From assembly GCA_051859505.1 (NCBI GenBank), contig JBHYFN010000066.1, forward strand, positions 1 to 15,739: DNA of 15,739 bases. The letters are read 5' to 3'. The translations under genes and the position numbers were made by a program. This document shows, piece after piece, positions 6,792-13,902 of the stretch. The notes below the pieces were generated by a model. It had not been told where the DNA came from. It ran no database searches and saw nothing but the letters and a program-made list of their open reading frames with translations. Source of the stretch: JAFIEN01 sp051859505. Its GTDB lineage: Bacteria > Pseudomonadota > Alphaproteobacteria > Rhodobacterales > Rhodobacteraceae. Numbering within the stretch: position 1 is the first letter of the stretch; each line of letters opens with the position of its first letter.

Positions 6792-8054
6792 TCAGCCGAA
6801 CATGTCGGTGGTGATGCCGTCGTACCAGCCAAGGCTTTCAAGGAAGGTCTCGCGGCGCAGCTCGTCGCTTTCGCCGGTCTGGCTGACGAATGTGTCGGTG
6901 GCGGCGATCTTTTCCTCGGTCGGCTCGTAGCTGGCGCCGATCTTGACGCCATCCTCGGTGGCCAGCAGCGACCAGCAGGTATTGGCATAGCGCGCCGGAA
7001 AGACGCGGCTGCCGGTCAGCACGCCCCGGATCGCATTGGCCGCGACCTTGGCCTGGCTGTTGGCCGAGAAGCCGGATTTCGGCATGTCGCCCTGCAGCGC
7101 TGCATCGCCCAGCACCGTGACGCTTTCATCAAGGCGCGAGGTCATGTCGAACGGGTTGACCGGGGCCCAGTTGCCGTCGGTCACGCCGGCCAGTTCGGCA
7201 ATGGCGCCGGCCTTTTGCGCCGGGATGATGTTGGCGGCATGAACCTGCGTCACCTCGCCCGCGATGGTCACGGTCATGGCGGCGGGATCGACGCTGACCT
7301 CCGTGCCGCCATCATCCGGGCCGATACGGGTGATCATGCCGGGGTAATGGCGGTTCCAGCCTTCCTCGAACAGGCCCTGTTTCGAGAAGCTTTCCTTCGG
7401 GTCGATCAGCAGGATCTTGGCGGTCGGGTTGTTGACCGACAGCAGGTGGCCGACCATCGAGATCCGCTCGTATGGCCCCGGCGGGCAGCGGTAGGGGTTG
7501 GGGGGGGCGACCATGGCGAAGACGCCGCCTTCGGGCATGGCAAGGATCTGGTTCTTCAGGATCTCGATCTGGGTGCCGCCCTTGTAGGCATGGGGCATCG
7601 CCTCTTCATCCGCGACCGACCAGCCCGCGACCGCACCTTCGACAAAGTCGATCCCGGGCGACAGGACCAGATGGTCGTAGGACAGCTCATCACCGCCCGC
7701 CAGCGTTACCGTACGGGTATCGCGGTCCACGCCGACGGCCGTGTCATAGGCCATCTCGACCCCGTATTCGCTGGCCAGCCTCTCGTAGTTGTGGGCGAGG
7801 CTTTCAAGCTCGCGGAAGCCGCCCAGATAGAGGTTGCCGAAGAAACAGGTGTGGTAGGTGGGGCTGGCGTTGACCAGCGTCACGGCCACCTCGCCCGCGC
7901 TGTCGCGCGCGATATAGCGGGCGGCGGTCGCGCCTCCCGCGCCCCCGCCGATCACGACGACGCGGGGGGCGGCCTGGCCGAGGACGGCCGGGGCGGCAAG
8001 GATGCCCGAGGCGGCAGCGGTGGCCCCGAGGAAAGTGCGGCGGTTCAGTTTCAT
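6792..8054 (-). CDS. soxF: Sulfide dehydrogenase flavoprotein subunit (SoxF / FccB type)
   Basis: Periplasmic FAD enzyme that oxidises sulfide and passes electrons to its cytochrome c partner. The 420-aa precursor starts with a Tat signal (NRRTFLG at 4-10, hydrophobic stretch to about A29), then the FAD-binding VVVIGGGAGGATAARYI (32-48). All three key cysteines of the flavocytochrome c family are present: C70 in PTYHTCFFGNLYLGG (covalent FAD attachment), and C190 in NPYRCPPGPYER together with C360 in YANTCWSLL (redox disulfide). The flavin contact VTVLGDAA (312-319) is also visible. ATG at 8054 is chosen because it opens on the signal peptide, with GAAGGAAA about 9 nt upstream; the longer frame would add 27 residues reading back into soxE. 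It lies 22 nt after soxE. SoxF and FccB are close relatives; I prefer SoxF because of the SoxE-type partner. Confidence 0.9.
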   Translation of the reverse strand: MKLNRRTFLGATAAASGILAAPAVLGQAAPRVVVIGGGAGGATAARYIARDSAGEVAVTLVNASPTYHTCFFGNLYLGGFRELESLAHNYERLASEYGVEMAYDTAVGVDRDTRTVTLAGGDELSYDHLVLSPGIDFVEGAVAGWSVADEEAMPHAYKGGTQIEILKNQILAMPEGGVFAMVAPPNPYRCPPGPYERISMVGHLLSVNNPTAKILLIDPKESFSKQGLFEEGWNRHYPGMITRIGPDDGGTEVSVDPAAMTVTIAGEVTQVHAANIIPAQKAGAIAELAGVTDGNWAPVNPFDMTSRLDESVTVLGDAALQGDMPKSGFSANSQAKVAANAIRGVLTGSRVFPARYANTCWSLLATEDGVKIGASYEPTEEKIAATDTFVSQTGESDELRRETFLESLGWYDGITTDMFG

Positions 8055-8076
8055 CTTGCGGTTTCCTTCACAAGGG

Positions 8077-8814
8077 TCAGTCGAATTGGGCGAAATAGGC
8101 GGCAAGCGAGGCGATCTCTTCGTCGTCAAGGGCACGGGCCTGAACCTGCATCACCTCGTTGACGCGCGATCCAAGGCGGTATTCATGCATCGCAGTCACG
8201 AACCGCTCGACCGGCCAGCCGGTGACCTTGGGCACGCCCGCCGACTGGCCCGAAAGCTGGTGGCAGCCGATGCAGCCCCCGGCGAGGTATTCGCCATAGG
8301 CGATATCACCCTCGATCGCCAGAACCTCGTCCGGCAGGACCAGCGTGCCGGGGGCGGGCGGCGGCGGGGTGGCGGTGACGCGCATGTAGGTCATCAGGTT
8401 CATCCGCGTCAGCTCATCCGCGATGCCGTCGAAATTCATCGTGGTGCCGGGGACATGCGCCTGCGGATCGGTCAGATAGGCGTGCAGCGTGGCACGTTCC
8501 CAGATCATCCCCTCGTCCCCGGCCGCGCGCATCGCATCCGAATAGGCAAAGCCCTCGACGCTGCCCGCGACCCGCCCGAACAGGCCGTATAGATGCGGGC
8601 CAACGTCATTCTGCGCCCCCTCGCCGATCTGGTGGCACTGGGCGCAACTGGCGGCGAAGATCGGCTCTCCGTCCGCCATGTCGCCGCCGCAGATCGCCGC
8701 GATCTCGTCGGGATCGGTGACGGAAAGGTCAAGCTCCTGCGCCGTCGCATCCAGGATCGCAACGGCGGCCACGGCTGAGACGGCCGCGAGCGGCCAGAAC
8801 CTCGAGGATAGCAT
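8077..8814 (-). CDS. soxE: Diheme cytochrome c, SoxE-type partner of the sulfide dehydrogenase
   Basis: Periplasmic electron acceptor for the SoxF flavoprotein. The 245-aa precursor has a signal peptide (residues 1-26, cleavage probably after ATA or AQ) and two heme c sites: CAQCH at 57-61 and CIGCH at 181-185. The first domain is class I, cytochrome c2-like, with GPHLYGLFGR (72-81) and the likely axial ligand M126 in PGTTMNFDG. A proline-rich hinge (ATPPPPAP, 148-155) leads to the second domain, with GEYLAGGCIGCH and ITGWPVE-like VTGWPVERFVTAMH; M222 is a ligand candidate. ATG at 8814 follows a GGGAGAA about 9 nt upstream. The gene is first in a two-gene unit with soxF. FccA-type naming would be equally defensible. 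No other sox gene lies in the window. Confidence 0.85.
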   Translation of the reverse strand: MLSSRFWPLAAVSAVAAVAILDATAQELDLSVTDPDEIAAICGGDMADGEPIFAASCAQCHQIGEGAQNDVGPHLYGLFGRVAGSVEGFAYSDAMRAAGDEGMIWERATLHAYLTDPQAHVPGTTMNFDGIADELTRMNLMTYMRVTATPPPPAPGTLVLPDEVLAIEGDIAYGEYLAGGCIGCHQLSGQSAGVPKVTGWPVERFVTAMHEYRLGSRVNEVMQVQARALDDEEIASLAAYFAQFD

Positions 8815-8894
8815 GCAAACGTTCTCCCGGTCGGATCGCTGCCGCAGGTGAGGCTATCGGCGCGACCTCATGTTTGGCCCAGCATGGCGAAGCA

Positions 8895-8923
8895 CGGCCC
8901 GGAAATCAACCGTTTCCGGGCCG
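8895..8923 (-). terminator. Hairpin at the end of the alcohol dehydrogenase operon
   Basis: A perfect 11-bp stem (cggcccggaaa at 8895-8905 with tttccgggccg at 8913-8923) and a 7-nt loop lie about 35 nt beyond the last stop codon of the minus-strand operon. No U-run follows (TGCTTCG), but stability is high. It is located between that operon and soxE, so it separates the two units in the 143-bp gap. I see no confident soxE promoter in the remainder. Confidence 0.6.
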
Positions 8924-8957
8924 CGCCGCCGATCAGGGACCACGGGCCCCTGGCCTG

Positions 8958-10109
8958 TCAGAGCGCCGCGCGATAGAGCGCGAGGGCGTTTTCAGGCGTC
9001 AGCTTGACGGGATTGCCGCCCGCGGTCGGGTCTTCCACGGCCATGGCGGCCAGCTCTTCCAGACGCGCCTCCTCGACGCCCATGGCGGCAAGCCCCTTGG
9101 GCATGTCGAACAGGTCCAGCAGTTCGGCCACCCGCGCCGCAAAGCCGTCAAAGCCGCCCGCGATGCCCAGATAGGCCGCAGCCCGCTCGATCCGCTCTTC
9201 GATGGCGGGGCGGTTGAAGGCCAGGACGGCGGGCATCACCACGGCATTGGTCGTGCCGTGATGCGTGCCATAGATCGCGCCGACCGGATGGCTGAGGGCA
9301 TGGATCCCGCCAAGACCCTTCTGGAAGGCCACCGCCCCCATTGCCGCGGCCGCCATCATCTGGCCCCGCGCCTCAAGATCGGTGCCATCGGCATAGGCGC
9401 GCGGCAGGTATTCGTTGACCAGCCGCAGCCCCTCCAGCGCGATGCCCTGGCTCATCGGATGGAAGAACGGGCTGCTGAAGGCCTCGAGGCAATGGGCAAA
9501 GGCGTCCATCCCGGTGCCTGCGGTGATATGGCGGGGCATGCCGACCGTCAGTTCGGGATCGGCGATCACCACCGTGGGCAACACCTTGGGGTGGAAGATG
9601 ATCTTCTTCACATGGGTTTCGGAATTGGTGATGACGCTGGCGCGGCCCACTTCGGACCCGGTGCCGGCGGTGGTCGGCACGGCGACGATCGGGGCGATGG
9701 CGCTGTCATCGGCCCGTTTCCACCAGTCGCCGACATCCTCGAAATCCCAGACGGGGCGGGTCTGGCCGGCCATGAAGGCCACCATCTTGGCCAGATCAAG
9801 GCCCGAGCCGCCGCCGAAAGCGACCACCCCATCATGCCCGCCCGCCTTGTAGGCGGCGATCCCGGCGGTGAGGTTCACATCGGTGGGGTTAGGATCCACA
9901 TCCGCGAAAAGCGCGCGGCCCAGCCCACCCGCCTCGAGCAGGTCGAGCGTGGCGGTGGTGATCGCCATACTGCCAAGCCCCCGATCCGTGACCAGAAGCG
10001 GCCGGGTGATGCCGGCCTGCGCGCAGGCATCGGCGATCTCGGCGATGCGGCCGGCGCCAAAGCGGATGGCGGTGGGATAGGACCATTTGACCGAAGCGGT
10101 GGCGTTCAT
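8958..10109 (-). CDS. Iron-type (group III) NAD(P)-dependent alcohol dehydrogenase
   Basis: Cytoplasmic dehydrogenase converting a primary alcohol to its aldehyde, or the reverse. The 383-aa protein has the nucleotide-binding GGGSGLD at 99-105 and PTTAGTGSEVG at 145-155. The metal-ligand set is complete: D202 and H206 in GMDAFAHCLEA, H270 in GGIHALSHP, and H284 in GTHHGTTNA. Length is normal for the Fe-ADH/FucO superfamily. It is the last gene of the operon, its ATG overlapping the stop of the aldehyde dehydrogenase by four bases (10106-10109), so translation is coupled. Adjacent glutamine-synthetase-like and aldehyde dehydrogenase genes suggest its substrate is a gamma-glutamylated amino alcohol rather than a free alcohol (inference). 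A general short-chain alcohol dehydrogenase is the main alternative. Confidence 0.9.
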   Translation of the reverse strand: MNATASVKWSYPTAIRFGAGRIAEIADACAQAGITRPLLVTDRGLGSMAITTATLDLLEAGGLGRALFADVDPNPTDVNLTAGIAAYKAGGHDGVVAFGGGSGLDLAKMVAFMAGQTRPVWDFEDVGDWWKRADDSAIAPIVAVPTTAGTGSEVGRASVITNSETHVKKIIFHPKVLPTVVIADPELTVGMPRHITAGTGMDAFAHCLEAFSSPFFHPMSQGIALEGLRLVNEYLPRAYADGTDLEARGQMMAAAAMGAVAFQKGLGGIHALSHPVGAIYGTHHGTTNAVVMPAVLAFNRPAIEERIERAAAYLGIAGGFDGFAARVAELLDLFDMPKGLAAMGVEEARLEELAAMAVEDPTAGGNPVKLTPENALALYRAAL

Positions 10110-11491
10110 GCCTTTGCCTTTCTGAGATGATAAGAGCGCGGCCGCGTGACCGCCTGATAGCCGAGCGGCGACATCGCCCCGCCCCGGCCGGTATCCTTGC
10201 AGCCGGTCCAGCAGATCGCCGGATCGACGTAATCGGCGCGGTTGAGGAAGACGGTCCCCGTCTCGATCCTCCGGCCCAGCGCAAGCGCGCGCTCGGGATC
10301 GGCAGTCCAGAGGCTGGCGGTCAGGCCATAGGGGCTGTCGTTCATCAGGCGCAGCGCCTCTTCATCGTCGGCCACGGGCATGATGCCGACCACGGGGCCG
10401 AAGCTTTCCTCGCGCATCACGCGCATGGAATGATCCACATTCACAAGGACTTGCGGCGCAAGATAGGCGCCACCGTCATCCGCAGGGAAGGCCGCCGGGT
10501 CGATCAGCTTCTGTGCTCCTGCGGCCACCGCCTCGGCCACCTGATCGCGCACCACCTGCGCGAAACGGGCATGGGCCATGGGCCCGAGCGTCGTTTCGGC
10601 GTCGAACGGATTGCCAAGCCGCAGGGCATTGACCCAGGCCACGGCCTTTTCGACAAAGGCGTCATAGAGGCTGCGGTGCACATAGATCCGCTCGATTCCG
10701 CAGCAGCACTGACCGGCGTTGAACATCGCCCCGTCCATCAGCACATCAACCGCCCAGTCCAGATCGGCATCCGCCATCACATAGCCGGGATCCTTGCCGC
10801 CCAGCTCAAGCCCCAGCGCGGTGAAGGTGCCCGCCGCCGCGCGTTCGATCGCCTGCCCGCCCGCGACCGAGCCGGTGAAATTGACGAAGTCGAAGGCCCG
10901 CGCGCCGATCAGCCGCTCGGTGCCCGCGTGATCCAGAACGATGTTCTGGAACACATCCTCGGGCACCCCGCCCTCGTGCAGCGCCTCGGCGATCCGCTCG
11001 CCCACCAGAAGCGTCTGGCTGGCGTGTTTCAGCACCACCACATTGCCCGCGATCAACGCCGGCACGATGGTGTTGAGCGCGGTGAGGTAGGGGTAGTTCC
11101 AGGGCGCGATGACAAAGACCACGCCCAGGGGCGCGCGTTCGATCATCCGGGTGAATTGCGCGCTGTCCTCGGCCACCAGAGGGGCCAGTGCGGCCTCGGC
11201 AATGCCGGCCATATGGGTGGCGCGTTCGTTCACCCCGCCGAATTCGCCGCCATAGCGCACCGGGCGGCCCATCTGCCAGGCAAGCTCCTCGACCACGCGG
11301 TCCTTCATCCCCTCCAGCGCGGCGATCCCGGCCAGCACCTTTTCGCGCCGTTCTGCCAAAGGCCGCGCCGCCCATGCGCCCTGCGCCGCGCGGGCGCGGG
11401 CCAGGGCGGCATCGGCCGCCTCGGGCGCAAGCGCCGCACGCTCGGCATAGACCCGCCCGTCGACGGGCGAGATGCATCTGATTGTCGTCAT
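10106..11491 (-). CDS. NAD(P)-dependent aldehyde dehydrogenase
   Basis: Oxidises an aldehyde to the carboxylic acid in the cytoplasm. The 461-aa protein has the ALDH landmarks: PWNYPYLTALN (130-140), the cofactor-binding VLKHAS (153-158), FTGSVAGG (205-212), the general base E229 in LELGGKD, and the nucleophile C263 in FNAGQCCCG. Three cysteines in a row (262-264) surround the nucleophile. EESFGPVVG (361-369) is also present. ATG at 11491 is chosen because GAGGGA lies about 7 nt upstream and the protein then opens MTTIRCISPVDGRVY; a longer frame runs back into the upstream gene. It starts 10 nt after the ligase stop and overlaps the alcohol dehydrogenase start. By position it is the counterpart of PuuC in the gamma-glutamyl putrescine route, but the true substrate is not shown by sequence. 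Confidence 0.92.
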   Translation of the reverse strand: MTTIRCISPVDGRVYAERAALAPEAADAALARARAAQGAWAARPLAERREKVLAGIAALEGMKDRVVEELAWQMGRPVRYGGEFGGVNERATHMAGIAEAALAPLVAEDSAQFTRMIERAPLGVVFVIAPWNYPYLTALNTIVPALIAGNVVVLKHASQTLLVGERIAEALHEGGVPEDVFQNIVLDHAGTERLIGARAFDFVNFTGSVAGGQAIERAAAGTFTALGLELGGKDPGYVMADADLDWAVDVLMDGAMFNAGQCCCGIERIYVHRSLYDAFVEKAVAWVNALRLGNPFDAETTLGPMAHARFAQVVRDQVAEAVAAGAQKLIDPAAFPADDGGAYLAPQVLVNVDHSMRVMREESFGPVVGIMPVADDEEALRLMNDSPYGLTASLWTADPERALALGRRIETGTVFLNRADYVDPAICWTGCKDTGRGGAMSPLGYQAVTRPRSYHLRKAKA

Positions 11492-11501
11492 TTTCTGTCC
11501 C

Positions 11502-12866
11502 TCACAGACGTTCGAAGCCGCGCCGCAGATCCCAGTCGGTGACGGCGCGGTCGTTCTCGGCAATCTCCCACTGGGCCGAATGGTGGTAATGGTCAATCAC
11601 CTCGTCGCCCATCGCGGCGCGCAGCATCTTCGAGCGGTTCATCGCCGCCGCCGCATCGCGCAGGTTGCCCGGAATCGCGCGGGCGCGGCGGGCCTGATAC
11701 ATGTCGCCCTTCATCTCGGCCTCCAGCTCCAGCCCCTGCTCGATCCCCGAAAGGCCCGCCGCCAGCTGGGCGGCCAGCGCCAGATAGGGGTTGAGATCGG
11801 CCCCACCGACCCGGCATTCGACGCGCACCGCCTTTGTCCCCGCGCCACAGACGCGGTAGCCGGCGGTGCGGTTGTCGGTCGACCAGACCGCCTTGGTCGG
11901 CGCGAAAAGGCCCACGGTAAAGCGCTTGTAGCTGTTGACGAAGGGCGCAAGGAAATAGGTCGTCTCGCTTGCATGGGCCAGAAGGCCGGCCAGATACTGC
12001 CGCATCAGCGCCGACATGCCGTATTCGCCTGCGGGGTCGAAGAAGGCCGGCGCCCCGTCGCGCCAGAGCGACTGGTGGATATGGCTGGAGGATCCCGCCT
12101 TTTCGGTCGCGTATTTCGCCATGAAGGTGATCGACTTGCCGTTTTCTTCGGCGATGACCTTGGCCGCGGTCTTGGTGATCGCATGGCCGTCCGCGGTGGT
12201 CAGCGCATCGGCATAGCGGATGTTGACCTCGCACTGGCCGGTATCGGCCTCGCCCTTGGTGTTCTCGACGGGGATGCCCGCGCCGAAAAGGCCGTTGCGC
12301 AGGGCGCGCATGATCCCCTCTTCCCGCGCGGTGCCGACGATCCCGTAATCGTTGTTGTAACGCACCACGGGCGTGAGTTCGCGATACCCCATGTCGCTGA
12401 GATCGCGGTAGCTTTGCTCGAAGAGGTAGAATTCAAGCTCGGTCGCCATCATCGCATCCAGACCCATCGCCTTGGCCCGCGCGATCTGGCGCTTGAGGAT
12501 GGCGCGGGGCGAATGGGGCACCTCTTCATGGCTGTGATGATCCAGAAGATCGCAGATCACCATGGCGGTGCCCGGCTCCCAGGGGATGCGGCGCAGCGTG
12601 GCAAGGTCGGGCTTGTGGATATGGTCACCATAGCCCCGCGCCCAGTTCGAGGTCTTGTAGCCCGGCACCGGCGTCATATCGACATCGACGGCCAGCAGGT
12701 AATCGCAGCCATGCGTCTCTTCATGGCCGCTGGCCAGGAAATGGGCCGCGTGGAAGCGCTTGCCGCAAAGCCGGCCCTGCATGTCGATCACACAGGTCAG
12801 GACAGTGTCGATCTCACCGGCCTCATAGGCGGCGCGAAGGCTTTGAAGGGTCAGATGGCCTGTCAT
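11502..12866 (-). CDS. Glutamine-synthetase-family gamma-glutamyl-amine ligase (PuuA/GlnA4-like)
   Basis: A 454-aa member of the glutamine synthetase fold. Visible family elements are the N-terminal grasp region (VLTCVIDMQGRLCGKRF, 22-38), metal ligands in ATELEFYLFE (141-150) and GQCEVNIRY (210-218), the catalytic-core SSSHIHQSLW (259-268), NSYKRF (311-316) and CRVGGADLNPYLALA (351-365). Together these support an ATP-dependent ligase joining glutamate to an amine. It is unlikely to be the housekeeping glutamine synthetase: it has its own DeoR regulator, no adjacent PII gene, and an operon with alcohol and aldehyde dehydrogenases. Homologues in such settings gamma-glutamylate putrescine, ethanolamine or isopropylamine. 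The start ATG has only a distant GGAG (13 nt) upstream. The class is well supported; the amine substrate is not known. Confidence 0.85.
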   Translation of the reverse strand: MTGHLTLQSLRAAYEAGEIDTVLTCVIDMQGRLCGKRFHAAHFLASGHEETHGCDYLLAVDVDMTPVPGYKTSNWARGYGDHIHKPDLATLRRIPWEPGTAMVICDLLDHHSHEEVPHSPRAILKRQIARAKAMGLDAMMATELEFYLFEQSYRDLSDMGYRELTPVVRYNNDYGIVGTAREEGIMRALRNGLFGAGIPVENTKGEADTGQCEVNIRYADALTTADGHAITKTAAKVIAEENGKSITFMAKYATEKAGSSSHIHQSLWRDGAPAFFDPAGEYGMSALMRQYLAGLLAHASETTYFLAPFVNSYKRFTVGLFAPTKAVWSTDNRTAGYRVCGAGTKAVRVECRVGGADLNPYLALAAQLAAGLSGIEQGLELEAEMKGDMYQARRARAIPGNLRDAAAAMNRSKMLRAAMGDEVIDHYHHSAQWEIAENDRAVTDWDLRRGFERL

Positions 12867-12893
12867 GGTTCTTGCACTTCTCCAACATCATCT

Positions 12894-12920
12894 GGGCCGG
12901 TTTTCGAAAAGCATCCGGCC
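12894..12920 (-). promoter_or_regulatory. Hairpin in the 76-bp gap between the DeoR regulator and the ligase gene
   Basis: ggccgg (12895-12900) and ccggcc (12915-12920) can pair, with the symmetric ttttcgaaaa (12901-12910) inside and a 4-nt bulge. It sits in the leader of the ligase gene. It could attenuate read-through from the regulator gene or be an operator; neither is demonstrated. A lone GTTGA half-site lies near 12935-12939. Confidence 0.3.
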
Positions 12921-12942
12921 AAGGTTTCCATTTTTCAACTTC

Positions 12943-13695
12943 TCACAGGATTTGCACCCGCGCGGCATCAAGCGCTGCGCGGAAGGCGTCACCGGGTTCC
13001 TCTTCGCAGATCAGGAGATCAAGTTCCTCGAGCCGGCAGATCCGATGCGCCCCCTTGCGGCCCAGTTTGGCCACCTGCGCCACCGCGATCACCCGAGAGG
13101 CATGGTCGATCATCGCGCGGGCGACCTGTGCCTCGTCGAAATCCACATCCATCGCCCCCGCCGGATCAAGCGCCGCCACCGAAAGCACTGCATGATCGGC
13201 CTGAAAGCGGCCGATCTGTTCGATCGCCATGGGGCCAACCGTCTCGGCATTGTCGGCGGCAAACTGGCCACCCAGCAGATGCACCCGGGCCTGCCCCTCG
13301 CCTCGGGCAAGAACATCCGCGATGCGCGTCGAATTCGTCACCACCGTCAGCCCCGGCAGATCCGCCAGCGCGCGGGCGCAGAACAGGGTCGTGGTGCCGG
13401 TATCCATGAACAGGGTATCGCCGGGCCGGATCACCGTTGCAAGCTTGGCCGCGATCACCGCCTTGGCCTCGGACTCCTCGGTCATGCGCTGCTGAAACGG
13501 CCCCTCGGCATGCAGCCGCAACCGCCGCGCGCCGCCGTGGACCTTCTGAAGGGTGCCGTTGGTCGCCAGTTGCGCCAGATCGCGACGGATCGTCTCGGCC
13601 GAGACATCGAACCGCGCGGCAAGGTCTTCGACCCGGGCCTCTCCCTCGCGGGCGACCGTGTCGAGGATGGCCTCCTGACGCTGCTTCGGCTTCAC
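12943..13695 (-). CDS. DeoR-family transcriptional regulator of the gamma-glutamyl operon
   Basis: A 250-aa cytoplasmic DNA-binding protein. The N-terminus KPKQRQEAIL leads into the DeoR helix-turn-helix (VEDLAARFDVSAETIRRDLAQL), followed by the family hallmark LQKVHGGARR. The C-terminal ligand-binding domain begins at FQQRMTEESEAKAVIA and contains MDTGTTTLFCARAL and VVTNSTRIADVL. I choose GTG at 13695, starting at VKPKQRQ, over the ATG at 13731. The twelve extra residues are not typical of DeoR proteins, and the ATG lies between candidate -35 and -10 elements. A G-rich stretch precedes the GTG. It is the first gene of a same-strand unit with the ligase, ALDH and alcohol dehydrogenase, and probably controls them. 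DeoR effectors are usually sugar phosphates; the effector here is unknown. Confidence 0.88.
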   Translation of the reverse strand: MKPKQRQEAILDTVAREGEARVEDLAARFDVSAETIRRDLAQLATNGTLQKVHGGARRLRLHAEGPFQQRMTEESEAKAVIAAKLATVIRPGDTLFMDTGTTTLFCARALADLPGLTVVTNSTRIADVLARGEGQARVHLLGGQFAADNAETVGPMAIEQIGRFQADHAVLSVAALDPAGAMDVDFDEAQVARAMIDHASRVIAVAQVAKLGRKGAHRICRLEELDLLICEEEPGDAFRAALDAARVQIL

Positions 13696-13720
13696 CCTGC
13701 CCCCCCGCGCTGTTGCAAGG

Positions 13721-13749
13721 ATAATCGGCATGAGGTTGACCGTGTCAAC
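13721..13749 (-). promoter_or_regulatory. Promoter and overlapping operator-like inverted repeat upstream of the DeoR gene
   Basis: On the minus strand a perfect TTGACA -35 (13748-13743) is followed after 16 bp by GATTAT (13726-13721, 4/6 match to -10). The -35 lies inside a perfect inverted repeat, gttgac-cgt-gtcaac, at 13735-13749. Repressor binding to the repeat would block the promoter, which fits autoregulation by the DeoR protein. Confidence 0.6.
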
Positions 13750-13902
13750 GCGCTATTGGGCAAACCGGGCAGGTTTCCGCCACCAACCCCGCCATTGATG
13801 CCCGAACGGTCAGGAGCGCCCGGAGGATGGCGCCCGCTGCCCTTGCCCCGCCCGGATCGGCAGCCTAGCTTCCGGCATCATTGCCCTGACGAGTTTTGCC
13901 CG

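Noticed and set aside
11502..12866. The ligase gene as housekeeping glutamine synthetase glnA
   Set aside because: Its operon partners (ALDH, Fe-ADH), its own DeoR regulator and the lack of an adjacent PII gene favour an amine-specific ligase.
11472..13409. A 645-codon open frame on the plus strand opposite the ligase and regulator genes
   Set aside because: Same cause: it lies antisense to a glutamine-synthetase-family gene and a DeoR gene with clear motifs, and its own translation resembles no protein family.
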